DNA from: Diphasiastrum complanatum
Taxonomy: Eukaryota > Streptophyta > Lycopodiopsida > Lycopodiales > Lycopodiaceae
Length of the DNA: 64,000 nucleotides
Direction of reading: 5' to 3'
NCBI GenBank assembly: GCA_029204225.1
Contig: CM055108.1
Coordinates: 13,019,955-13,083,954 of the forward strand
A model generated the notes under the pieces. The model saw nothing but the letters and a program-made list of their open reading frames with translations. It did no database searches and was not told the origin of the DNA. Below, in pieces: positions 11,784 to 21,394 of the stretch. The position numbers and the translations under genes were made by a program. Every line of letters starts with the position of its first letter. Position 1 is the first letter of the stretch.

Positions 11784-12045
11784 GTTATTGTTAGCATCTG
11801 TGCTAAAACAGAAAAAAAATAAAAAAGAGAGAAATAAAACTCCGTGGCATGTGTTTTGTTAGTCCACGTACGAGTGTCTATTAAAAACTTCCGCCATGGC
11901 ATGTGTTTGTAAGCCCATGAGTAGAAGCTTACAAAATATTAAAATAGCTTAAACTTAGATTTAGAACTCAGGCTTAGGAAGATTAGAAATATTTTATCTT
12001 AAGTTTTCTTGAGTTAAGAAACTTTGAAATTCTAAATCCTAAGTT
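11784..12045. other. Intergenic, short direct repeat
   Basis: Two similar words, 'tggcatgtgttttgttagtccacg' (about 11844) and 'tggcatgtgtttgtaagcccatg' (about 11897), form a loose direct repeat. No gene is seen. Confidence 0.4.
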
Positions 12046-12560
12046 CTAAGATGGATTCTCCGAAAGGTAATGGAAAATGATCACGTTCAGTGATGGCGTT
12101 AAGTTTCTTAAAGTCGACACAAATGTGGAGTTTTCAATTTTTCTTGCGAACGATGACAAGTGGGGAGACCCACTCAGTATGCTCAATTTCATAGATAAAT
12201 CCCGCATCTAATAGGCGTTGTAATTCTTCTTTGATCTTGGCCTTGTAGATTGGATTGCATCTGTATGGACGACTAGCAGTTGGCCTCGCACCCAGTTTAA
12301 GCGGGATAAGATGCATAGCTACTTGGGGTGAGACACAAAGACATGTTGATATTTTCACAGAAGCTTTTCAAGCCATCTGTGTTGTTCACGATTGAGATGA
12401 GCCCCGAAGTGGAAATATATTCATTGGTTTCATTTGGCTCACTCAAAGAAAGGGTGATGGTTCGCGTAGGGCCTTCGTAAGGCGAATTACCATTTGGCTC
12501 ACGTTGAGCTTGGGGTAATTGGATTGTGACATCCTCGATCGTATAGTCCTTAAAGTATGC
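12046..12560 (-). pseudogene. Ty3/gypsy reverse transcriptase N-terminal fragment
   Basis: Minus-strand reading gives the start of the gypsy RT domain: HLIPLKLGARPTASRPYR, then IKEELQRLLDAGFI and EWVSPLVIVRKKN. After a frameshift it reads CVDFKKLNAITERDHFPLP. These match the family's conserved 'RPYR..P', 'EWxSPxVxVxKK' and 'CVDYRxLNxxT' blocks. Sequence upstream to about 12560 may be the protease-RT linker. The RT palm with its YxDD is absent, so this is a fragment. A GC-rich foldback follows within 150 bases. Confidence 0.85.
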
Positions 12561-12705
12561 AAGGTTGAATCAATGGTGCATCTCATCATCTAATCTACAA
12601 TGAGCAAGATACAAACTACGTACATAATTACGTGAAAAAGCTTATTAACGTCAACCAAAAGTGACCTTTTGGTGACGCTTGGACCGGTTTTGGCAAGTGG
12701 ATTAG

Positions 12706-12893
12706 CCTGTCGGGCTTTACAAAGAGGCCCAACGAGACCCGCCGAGCTTTACAAAGAAGCCCGTCGGGCCCGCCATTGCGCCAGTACATGGAATATTTTA
12801 CCTTCATAGAAAGTGGACGGGCTCGACGGGCTTCTTTGTAAAGCCCGGTGGGTCTCGTCAGGCCTCTTTGTAAATCCCGACGGGTAACCTATT
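12706..12893. repeat. Long GC-rich foldback
   Basis: The arms 12706-12775 and 12823-12893 are inverted copies of each other with only a few mismatches, separated by about 47 bases. Each arm holds two copies of a 'gggctttacaaagaggccc' type word, and arm ends carry the palindrome gcccgtcgggc. Weaker complementarity continues some 25 bases outward on both sides. It is GC-rich compared with its AT-rich surroundings. It could be a foldback/MITE-type element. Confidence 0.85.
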
Positions 12894-12989
12894 TGGCAGG
12901 TTTCGGTTAGTGGAATGTAAACACAAACATTATTAACGTTCTAGGGCATCGAAAATAAACCTTAAATTTTTCAAATTTCACTTACATAA

Positions 12990-13350
12990 TTACAATTTTG
13001 AAAACCCTGCTGTCAAATGGTTCAAAGTTATTTGCAATGGTCCCAATGCAAACAACAAGAAAGATGAGAGTGGTTATTTTGCCATCGACTCTACCAAGCT
13101 TTGGACAGATCAAAGCGATACATTTGTTTTTCCTCATACATTTCTTCTATGTCTTCAAAATGTATGTGCTCTTTTGTTGTCAATCAATCAATTTTCGATA
13201 TATGCAATGTATATTATGTATAATGATACCCAAGCAACTGTAACATAGCTATGTATACTAACTATGAGTCAATATTTATGGTAACATCGATCAATTACAG
13301 GTGGTCCCCCGATCGTTCAGATCCTAGATGGCGGCACGTGATTCAAGTAA
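12990..13350 (+). pseudogene. Probable CACTA transposase C-terminal fragment
   Basis: An open exon-like stretch reads PAVKWFKVICNG, then ESGYFAIDSTKLWTDQSDTF and FVFPHTFLLCLQ, up to a donor at 13162. After an acceptor at 13300, WSPDRSDPRWRHVIQ can be read. The order (a KC/KW-F strand, a 'GYFxID..K' strand, a 'DPFVFxxQ'-like strand, then a 'W..V' strand) resembles the C-terminal region of CACTA-type transposases. Individual matches are weak, so this is a family-level guess. The second exon needs a frame chosen by eye. Confidence 0.4.
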
Positions 13351-13359
13351 TTGAAAAAC

Positions 13360-14840
13360 TCTTGAAATATCTGCAAATATGAGACAACGGACTGGACCTA
13401 TGAATGTCTCTAGTTGTAGAGGAGATGTAACATTGCCTCATTGTCCCCTATGGCAATAACCACTATCAAATCATTTTTGTAGCTGTTTTAAGGCTTTCTT
13501 TCACATCTCAACTAGATCGATGAATGTCTCATTTTTTCGTGCATCATTCACTTGATAGTACTTGAATCACTAGTGCTATTGTGTTTCTATGTGACAGGCT
13601 CATACATGGTGACATGCAGAGTGCATTGGCAGCTTGGGATAAATTCCTATAGAACTTTAAGATTGCATTTTTTACTAACTTGGACGATTTTGAATTCTAT
13701 CATTGATTCACAAATTGGAATAGGGCCTTTGGATGTTCTTTGAAGATTTTTAGGAGGTAGTGTGTCGTCATGGATCCAACATTGATCAAAGTGTCATTTA
13801 GTTTTTTAATATAGGTGCTCATAAGAGAATATAATATCTATTGTAAACTTTGTTGGGCGGTTCTCTCTTTAGACCTCTCACAGTGCCTAAACAAACCAAA
13901 AAAGGCCCAAAGAAGACTTTTAGGATGTTGTTGGTGTGATGCCTCGTGCCTCTCTAAGTGATTGATCCATAGCTTGGGGGCTAGATCCGTTCGATCTAGG
14001 TTTGGTTGGGCTGGTTTGTCCACCATCAGGTTCCCTTGTGTTGCTTATGATTGGCATGCTTAGAATAGGATCCTTGGATTGAGGACTTTATCTTGATATA
14101 AACACGGGCTAACAATACTGGATCGGACTTCAAGATAGTTATGTCTAGAATGAATAGTATAATAATTTAAGAAACTATGAAAAATCTTAGTTTGTAAAGT
14201 TTTATCTAGTAATTTCCCAATTTTGTACTCAATAAAAGTTACATCTAGCCAATACAAATATATTCATACATTTATAGCACAATATATTCTAAAATTTCTT
14301 GTTGGGTTGGGTCTTCAACTATGGCAAAGGCATATTCAATGGTAGTTGGATTTATTTACTGATTTGTCATCACGCTATATAACTAATTGAAATAAACAAA
14401 AAAAAATTAGTAGTTGGAGGATATTAATCGACATAGTTTAGTTGGAGGATTTTGATGAAGGCAAATTCTTTCTTAGATAAACAATCTAAGTATAGTGGAG
14501 AGAAACTCAAAGTTTTAGGAGGTGAACAATGAAAAAATTTCTACAACTCCTAGTATGAGACAATTTTGATAATTTTCTATACCAGCTCCTAGTATGCGTG
14601 CCACTTGATAAAATGGGTGGCCTGGATTGTGGTTCTTGTGGCAAGACGTAGACCATCTACTCTCATGTACATACTACAACCAACACTAGGCAGCCATGTG
14701 GTTTAGTGCTTGTAAAAAAGTTTCAACTTAACTTTATAAAAAACCTACAACATTAAAATGAAGTCAATAGTAGACTCAAATAAAACCTTTTAACTTTTTC
14801 TTTTTTGCAATGTGGTATGTTATTAATGGTATGTTAAGCT
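13360..14840. other. No gene seen
   Basis: AT-rich DNA with short frames only and no recognisable domains. Confidence 0.5.
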
Positions 14841-14850
14841 ATTAGTGATA

Positions 14851-14995
14851 TGTTATATACAACATATATACAACATAGTAACGCTAGTTGGGCAGTGCCA
14901 TGTAAGGGGCAAGCCCCTAAGATGTCACTTCGCAGTGGTTGGGAATTGAGCCTGCGCCTAGTCGACCACAATTATACACCCCGCTCTGATTGACA
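14851..14995 (-). mobile_element. tRNA-type SINE copy (minus)
   Basis: On the minus strand this reads a box-B-like word (ggcgcaggctcaattcccaa, 14938-14957), then 'gaagtgacatctta', 'ggcactgcc' and an end rich in tgttgtatat. The copy at 24805-24931 on the plus strand has the same blocks in the same order and the same 'tgttgtatataac' end. The internal Pol III box B and shared 3' end are the marks of a tRNA-derived SINE. Confidence 0.7.
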
Positions 14996-15578
14996 AACCT
15001 TTGAACTTTAGAAGTATTGCTAAAACTAGCTGATTTTTGGCAAAGGGAAAAACTTCTAAATTCAAAACTAAGCAATAAAATGTAAATCTTTGGCCACTTT
15101 CAATTTGTAGATTTTTAAAGAGCACTCACGTGGTCACCAAGGATGATGGAATCTACTCTTGTAATGGTAATATCCACCTCTCTCTGACCGGGAGGTAATG
15201 GAGTTCACCATTGGATATTTCCAACTTTTGACACGTTTCCCACGTGGTGCTAACAAGTGGTAGCATTGGGGCCCTAATTGTATCAAGATCCAACCCTAGC
15301 TCTTATGACAACTTAGGGCTCGCACCCACTTGTTACTCCCATCTTCACCTCCCAAGCCCTAATTCCTATTTGAGGACCCCAGCACAACCTAGTGAACACT
15401 TTAGGGTTGTTGTTAAGGTTTATTTGTGGATGTACACTGCTTACATGTCGATTTGTGTTTGGCTGTTTCACTACTGTCTTTGGCTTGGGGGGGTTTGTTT
15501 CTCGAAAACCAAGATTAGGGGATACACATGAATCTTTTTGTAGGTTTCAAGTATCCTTAGCTCTGTCATAGATTGTGA

Positions 15579-15610
<32 letters not shown>

Positions 15611-16631
15611 ACATGATTTGTATAATTTGAATCCGTATTCTAAGAGTACTCTTCCTTGTAGCTGATGATTTTGGGAAATTTGGTTTTGTTCTTGGATTAA
15701 TTGGTGATTCTTTCTGTCTCGGTTTGCATGTCATTGCAAAGCTTTTGCTGGCATTTTGGAGAGCTGCTCTGTCATGGCTTTTAATTTTTGTGCCAATTTT
15801 TGATATGCCACCACTGGAATATGAGTTCTCAATCACTATCTGGAAAGCATGCGTGCACTGGGTTAGGATGGGGTTACGAGCATTTATAGCATCAGTGAGA
15901 GCAAGGGTTTTGTCATACTATCTCGATATGGATCATCGAGACTCTGACCGAGCAACAATTGCTAGAAGAGATTTTGTTTTTGAATTTTTCAAGCTTGAGG
16001 AAACAATCCTCCTGCGGTTCATCAACTCCATTCTCGTTCATCATTATAAGACATGATCATATATCTCCATAGCTTGTCTCATTTTCGGTAGCAATTTGAG
16101 CCGAATTCTTTCCTTTCCATGGCTAGAGGTAGCGTGAAATAGATATCTTGAAATTCTACTATGTAATGTACCACCGTTCTTGAGAGCCACAACTGCTCCT
16201 TATGATCAGAGCAGAAATAAGTGATGCAGATTCTTAGTTAGGGATTGTAGATTTGCTTGCATGGATTGGGTTATGGAGGGCACTTTATTGGGTTTTCGCC
16301 GAAAAGTTCAGCCTCTGGCATCTGTTTTTATCTTATACCGAAATTCGAATACACTACTTTCCAGTGTAGGGGAGGGAAAGTCCGCTATGGTTGATGTTGT
16401 ATTGTAATGCTTTATTTTTGTATCACAATTGCAGATTTCTTGAGAATATCGTAGAATCGGTTGTATAGATGGGTTGATATTGATGCATGCATCACCAGTG
16501 CTGCCTTGGTTAGAATGAAATAGGTTTTGCATATTTGAAACAGACCATCTTGTAAAGATTTCGGAGTAAAGGAAGGCTGTAAAATTTGCAGTATTATATT
16601 GCTGCTGGACTTAACATGGTCTGTTCTAGGG
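14996..16631. other. Upstream region of the plant gene; no other gene supported
   Basis: A short (CT)n tract lies at about 15581-15607. A 110-residue hydrophobic open frame (15724-16056) is present, but nothing in it is recognisable. It lies in what would be the promoter or 5' UTR of the gene starting at 16632. Confidence 0.4.
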
Positions 16632-17206
16632 ATGGAAAGGCAAGAGTTCTCTTTGGTGCCAGAATTGCTCAAGGGAGGTGCATGTGGTGGAACTGGAGGG
16701 AATCTCCAGTTATTTCATCAATCCTTACACCAAGGTTTATATACTTGCCATTTTCTCTTGTCCTTTCACCTCCTTCGTGTCGATTTAGATTATGCTTATC
16801 ATATAAACACTTCATTCTTTTGACTGTTGTGATGGTTAATCCTGCTTTTCTACATTTGGTCTGACGTATTGGAATAATTTGGTTTTCTTGCTATAAGCAA
16901 GACATGTTTCCTTTTTTCCAGATATGGCATAATCTTGGGCTCTTTTTGTTTATTTCAGATCCCAATGAGAGTCTCCTTTCCCCAAGTCATACAAGCTCTC
17001 AAGTTGAAACTGTTAGTTGAAAGAACATACATTTCATAGTCTGAGTCTGCGAAACAGAGGATTTTCTTGGCATTAGGATATGACGTGGCATTAAGCCATT
17101 TCTTGATGTACAGTGATATGAGACATATAATCTATTTGCCCACAAGGCATCGATAGTTTTTCGTGATTATTTCTCTTGTGTACTGTTCTTCCTTTCAATA
17201 CTCTGC

Positions 17207-17264
17207 TTTGCTTGTGTGATCTGTGTCGCTGCCTCTTTGCTTGTGCGATCTGTGTTGCTGCAGG
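17207..17264. repeat. 29-bp tandem duplication
   Basis: Two units, tttgcttgtgtgatctgtgt... and tttgcttgtgcgatctgtgt..., lie end to end just before the copia internal region begins. They may be the last part of a 5' LTR, since they end 'gttgctgca' before a weak primer-site-like 'ggttatgggcccaca' (17284-17298). Confidence 0.7.
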
Positions 17265-17348
17265 GAGTCTTTAAGCTTCAAAGGTTATGGGCCCACAGTT
17301 ACGCTAATTGCGACAGAACGCAGAACTATCAGCAACTTCTACACAACG

Positions 17349-17957
17349 ATGGCAATGGAGGGACAAATGGCTGAGACGAGAGCGATTGAAAAACTAGAGA
17401 ATGCTGCTGGTTACCCACTTTGGCGATGGAGGATGAAAGTGATCCTCATGGAGAAATCACTCTGGGGGATCGTTGATGGGACTGAGAAGGCGCCAGCTGC
17501 TGACGCTGAAGGGGTGCAGATGAACGAAGGGTTGGTGAAAGCGTTTATGGCTCGAGAATACAAAGCCCTTGTCACAATCTGCTTGACGCTGGGAGAGACA
17601 CCCGCAGTGCAAGTCCAAGATGCAAAAACTGCAAAGGAAGTGTGGGACACACTTGCAACGATCTATGAAGGGAAGAGTGTCACAAACGTCTTGTTGTTAA
17701 GGAGGAAACTGGCCACCACAAAGATGGCAGAGGGCGATTCTCTGAGCGCATATCTAGAGAAGATGACAGGATTAGCAAGGCAGCTTGAAGCCGCAGGCAC
17801 TCCAGTTGAAAGAACGCATCTGATATTTGCCATTTTGGGAAGCCTTCCTCCCTCATATGACCCACTCATCATGGTGCTTGAAGGATGCAAGCTTGATGAG
17901 ATTGAGTTGGGTTTTGTAACCCAACGATTGCTACAGGAGGAGCCTGATCCCGAATGA
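17349..17957 (+). pseudogene. Copia Gag
   Basis: The start MAMEGQMAETRAIEKL is followed by the copia Gag (UBN2-type) core: YPLWRWRMKVILMEKSLWGI, AREYKALVTICLTLGE, AKEVWDTLATIYEGKSVTN, SLSAYLEKMTGLARQLEAAG and LGSLPPSYDPLIMVLEGC. The frame stops at 17957, but the same protein continues in another frame (NEEHALIRRLNYMNFAQKQE), so an indel lies near 17950. Gag would form the particle that packages element RNA. The knuckle lies in the next frame. Confidence 0.85.
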
Positions 17958-18046
17958 AGAGCATGCACTGATCAGAAGACTCAACTACATGAACTTTGCT
18001 CAGAAACAGGAACACTTAAAGAAAGACACAGGGACTAGCCAAGAGC

Positions 18047-19768
18047 GTGAAGAAACCAGACCTGCTGCAGAAACCCATCCTCAGACCAAAAGGAGCACTG
18101 GGAGTTGTCTGCTACTACTGCAACATTACTAGACACATAGCCAGAGAATGCAGGAGAAAGCTAGAATATATGAGGAAAAGAACAGAGGCACAAGCGAATG
18201 TAGCAGAAGCAGAAGACAATAATATAGTGCTCATGGCCTTAGTGGAATCCGAAGAGCAGAAGGAATGCGTGCATTTCAAGGGAACAAGGGTGGAGGAAAC
18301 ACCACTCAAAAGGGTTCCATGGAAGAGAGCCGGGATGGAGCTGATCAGCAAATCTGGGGAAAATTCAAAAGGCAGAGATAACAACTGGTACCTGGACTCA
18401 GGGGCATCATGTCATATGACTTTTGACATGAGCCCTTTTTCTAGCTATCAAGAGGTCCATCCAGTAAGGCGAGTAATTATTGGTGATGGGATGGCCCTCT
18501 ATTCACCAGGAACAGGAACAATATGCATGAAACTCATGAATGGAAGAAGCGGAATCCTGAAGGACGTCTTATATGTAACTCAACTGAGCAAGAACCTATT
18601 GTCTGTAATAAGAATGACAGAGATGGGGCTGGAAGCGTGTTTTTCAGGAGACAAATGTCACATAACCAAGGAAGGCCAAAGCCTAGCCACAGCGTTGGTA
18701 GAAGATGGACTGTACAAATTCATGAGCAAGCCAATTAGTTTATATCAAGCAAATATAGCTGTGGCAAGGACTAAAAAGGATGTGATATGGCACAAGAGAT
18801 TGGGGCATATAGGAGCAGAGGTGATTGATGTGGAAGGAAAATTTGGTGAAAGGATTGGATTACCATGGAGAAGGAGAAGCCTACACTTGTCAAGGCTACG
18901 TCTTAGGGAAGCAACACATGGAGCCCTTCAAAAGGAGGCCAGGCATAATCACCACTTCACTACTGGAGCTGGTCCATACAGAGATATATGTGGGCCAATG
19001 GAAGTTGAATTGTTGGGACATTCCAAGTATTTCTTGACCATCATAGATGATTACAGTAGGAAGGTATTTCTATATACATTGCGCAACAAGGATCAGACTG
19101 TAGACAAATTCAGAGAATTCGTCAACATGGCAGAAAACCAGACAGGAATGAGAGTAAAGAGAGTCCGCTTAGACAATGGCGGAGAATACATAGGGAACAA
19201 ATTCCAAAGTTATTGCAAGGACAAGGGAATTCACCATGAATTTACCATGAGGTATACACCCCAACAGAACGGCTTGGCAAAGCGAAAGAATAGGAGCCTG
19301 TTGAACATGGCCAGGTGCATGTTACATGATAATGAAGTGCCCAAGTTCCTGTGGGCCGAAGCGGTAAGCACTGCAGCTTACATACTAAATAGGGTGCCTA
19401 GTACCACACCAGAGATTGTGTGGACAGGCGGACACAAGCCTACAGTGGAGCACATGAGAATATTTGGCTGTAAAGCCTATGCTCACATACCTGACGAGAC
19501 TCGGAAGAAGCTGGATAAAAGGGGAAACCCTTGTGTGTTTGTAGGGTACCCAGACAATGCCCAAGGTTACAAAGTCTATGATCCAATCAAGCGGAAGGTG
19601 TTACTATCTAGAGACATCATCTTTGAAGAAATGGATTATATGGAATCCAATATGAACGAGGTAAAAAGGGGGCAACCAGAGGTAATAATCATAGACAGTG
19701 GATGGGACACAACTCCTGCCAGGATAGAGGAAAGCCTTACAGAAACTCAAGGAGGCAACGATGAGTAG
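18047..19768 (+). pseudogene. Copia protease-integrase (Gag CCHC to integrase)
   Basis: A 573-codon open frame. Near residues 22-36 is the knuckle CYYCNITRHIAREC. Near 114 is the protease site WYLDSGASCHMT. At about 247 comes the pre-integrase motif IWHKRLGHIGAE. The integrase zinc region is out of frame between about 18810 and 18990: the other frame reads GEGEAYTCQGYVLGKQHMEP, so two compensating indels are likely. The catalytic core keeps its first Asp (DICGP) and second Asp (RLDNGGEY). The expected Glu of 'ERKNR' reads Lys (NGLAKRKNR), so the DDE triad is incomplete. The GKQH-type and 'FGCKAYAHIP' blocks are clear. Integrase would insert element cDNA. Confidence 0.9.
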
Positions 19769-20550
19769 GAACCAGAAAACAATGAGGCGACAACCCAGGA
19801 AATACTGCAAGGGCCAAGGAGGTCAATGAGAGAGAGAAAGACCCCAAAGAGATATGATGAGATGAGCTTTCTGGGGTACGAGCAAGTGGAAGCATACACA
19901 GCCAAAGAACCTGAAAACCTGTCAGAAGCGCAAGAAAGTCCAATTGGAAGTTGTGGGAAGACGCCATGAAGGAGGAACTAAAGTCAATCGAAGTAAATGA
20001 TGCATCGGACATGGTGGATCTGCCCCCTGACAGGAAAGCATTAGGCAGTAAATGGGTCTTCAAGGTAAAGTGCAGATGGGAACGTTGAAAGATACAAGGC
20101 CCGATTGGTGGCAAAGGGCTTCAGCCAGGTTGAAGGGATCGACTACATGGAAAACTTTGCCCTAGTGGTGAAGATGAGCTCACTCACAACAATACATAAC
20201 ATGGAAATCGAATAGATGGACGTAAAGACTGCCTTCCTACATGGGCATTGGAAGAAGAGGTGTACATGAGACAGCCGCCTGCATTAGAAGACGGGACTGA
20301 TAAGGTATGTCTGTTAAAGAAAGCATTATACAGTCTGAAGCAGTCATCTAGGATGTGGTACTTGAGACTTGATGAGTTCTTCTTAGGAATCGGTTTTAAG
20401 AGATGCCATTCTGACAACAGCATATATGTGAAAAGAGAAAGAGAGATGTTTTTACCTTTTGCTGTATATGTAGACGACATCATAATTGTTGGAAGTAACA
20501 AGGAAAAGTCAAAGATGTTAAGGAGCTTCTCAAAAATGAATTTGACATGA
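19769..20550 (+). pseudogene. Copia reverse transcriptase, broken
   Basis: RT can be followed in shifting frames: [62 protein letters not shown] and the catalytic FAVYVDDIIIVGSNKE (near 20460-20500). The YVDD is intact. Stops and frameshifts occur before 20248, and a stop follows FSKMNLT at 20550. This is the polymerase that copies element RNA. Confidence 0.85.
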
Positions 20551-21394
20551 AAGATATGGGAGCAGTGCATTTTTGTTTGGGAATTCAGATCAGAAGATAT
20601 AGGGAACATGGGATGACTTGGATGACACAAGAAAAATTTATAAAATCATTGATAACAAAATTCAGAATGAGTGAATCATTCCCTGTCTCCACTCCCTTAG
20701 ACACCAATGTAAAATTAAGCTCAGAGATGAGCCCAACATCTCAGCAAGAGAGGGAAGAAATGAGAAGAAAACCTTTTAGAAATCTAATTGGTTCATTAAT
20801 GTACGCCATGGTTTGTACACGTCCTAACATAGCAGTAGCTGTCACCAAACTAAGCCAATTTTTGGATGATCCAGGGGAAGAACATTGGACTGCTACAAAG
20901 AGGGTATTAAAATATTTGAAAGGAATTGACAAACTTGGATTAACATTCAGAGCATCAGATGACATGATGATGGGATTTGTAGATTCTGATTGGGCAGGGG
21001 ATCAAGATGGCAGGAAATCAACTTGTGGTTACATATTCATGTTAGGAGGAGGCTGCGTAAGCTGGAGTTGCAAGAAACAAGCTTTTGTAGCGCTCTCATC
21101 AACGGAGGCTGAATACATGGGGGTATGTTGGCAAAGGAATACGTATGGATAGGTAACTTGATGGATGAACTGGGGATTTCAAGGACAGGGATGACATTGC
21201 AGAATGATAATCAAGGATGTTTGTTTCTGAGCAAGAATGCAGGGATTCACAAGAGAAGCAAACACATCAGCATTCAGTATCATTTCGTGCGAGAGTTAAT
21301 AGAAGAAGGGGCACTCAAACTCCAATATTGCCCAACTGACAGCATGTTGGCTGACATAGCCTGCAACTGCGATATTGGGTGCACCTACAGGTAG
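20547..21394 (+). pseudogene. Copia RT thumb and RNase H, broken
   Basis: Continues the RT as MKDMGAVHFCLGIQIRR. RNase H follows: RNLIGSLMYAMVCTRPNI, MGFVDSDWAGDQDGRKSTCG, FVALSSTEAEYMG. After a frame change at about 21130 come MLAKEYVWIGNLMDELG, LQNDNQGCLFLSKN and KHISIQYHFVRELIEEG. RNase H catalytic residues (DSDWAGD, STEAEY, NDNQG) are all visible. The end diverges after SMLADI. Confidence 0.85.

Noticed and set aside
15724-16056. 110-codon hydrophobic open frame upstream of the plant gene
   Set aside because: No recognisable motif or splice partner, and it lies in the presumed 5' region. A chance frame is more likely.
20184-20630. Minus-strand frame of 148 codons
   Set aside because: It is the antisense of the copia RT in the 17.3-21.4 kb element.
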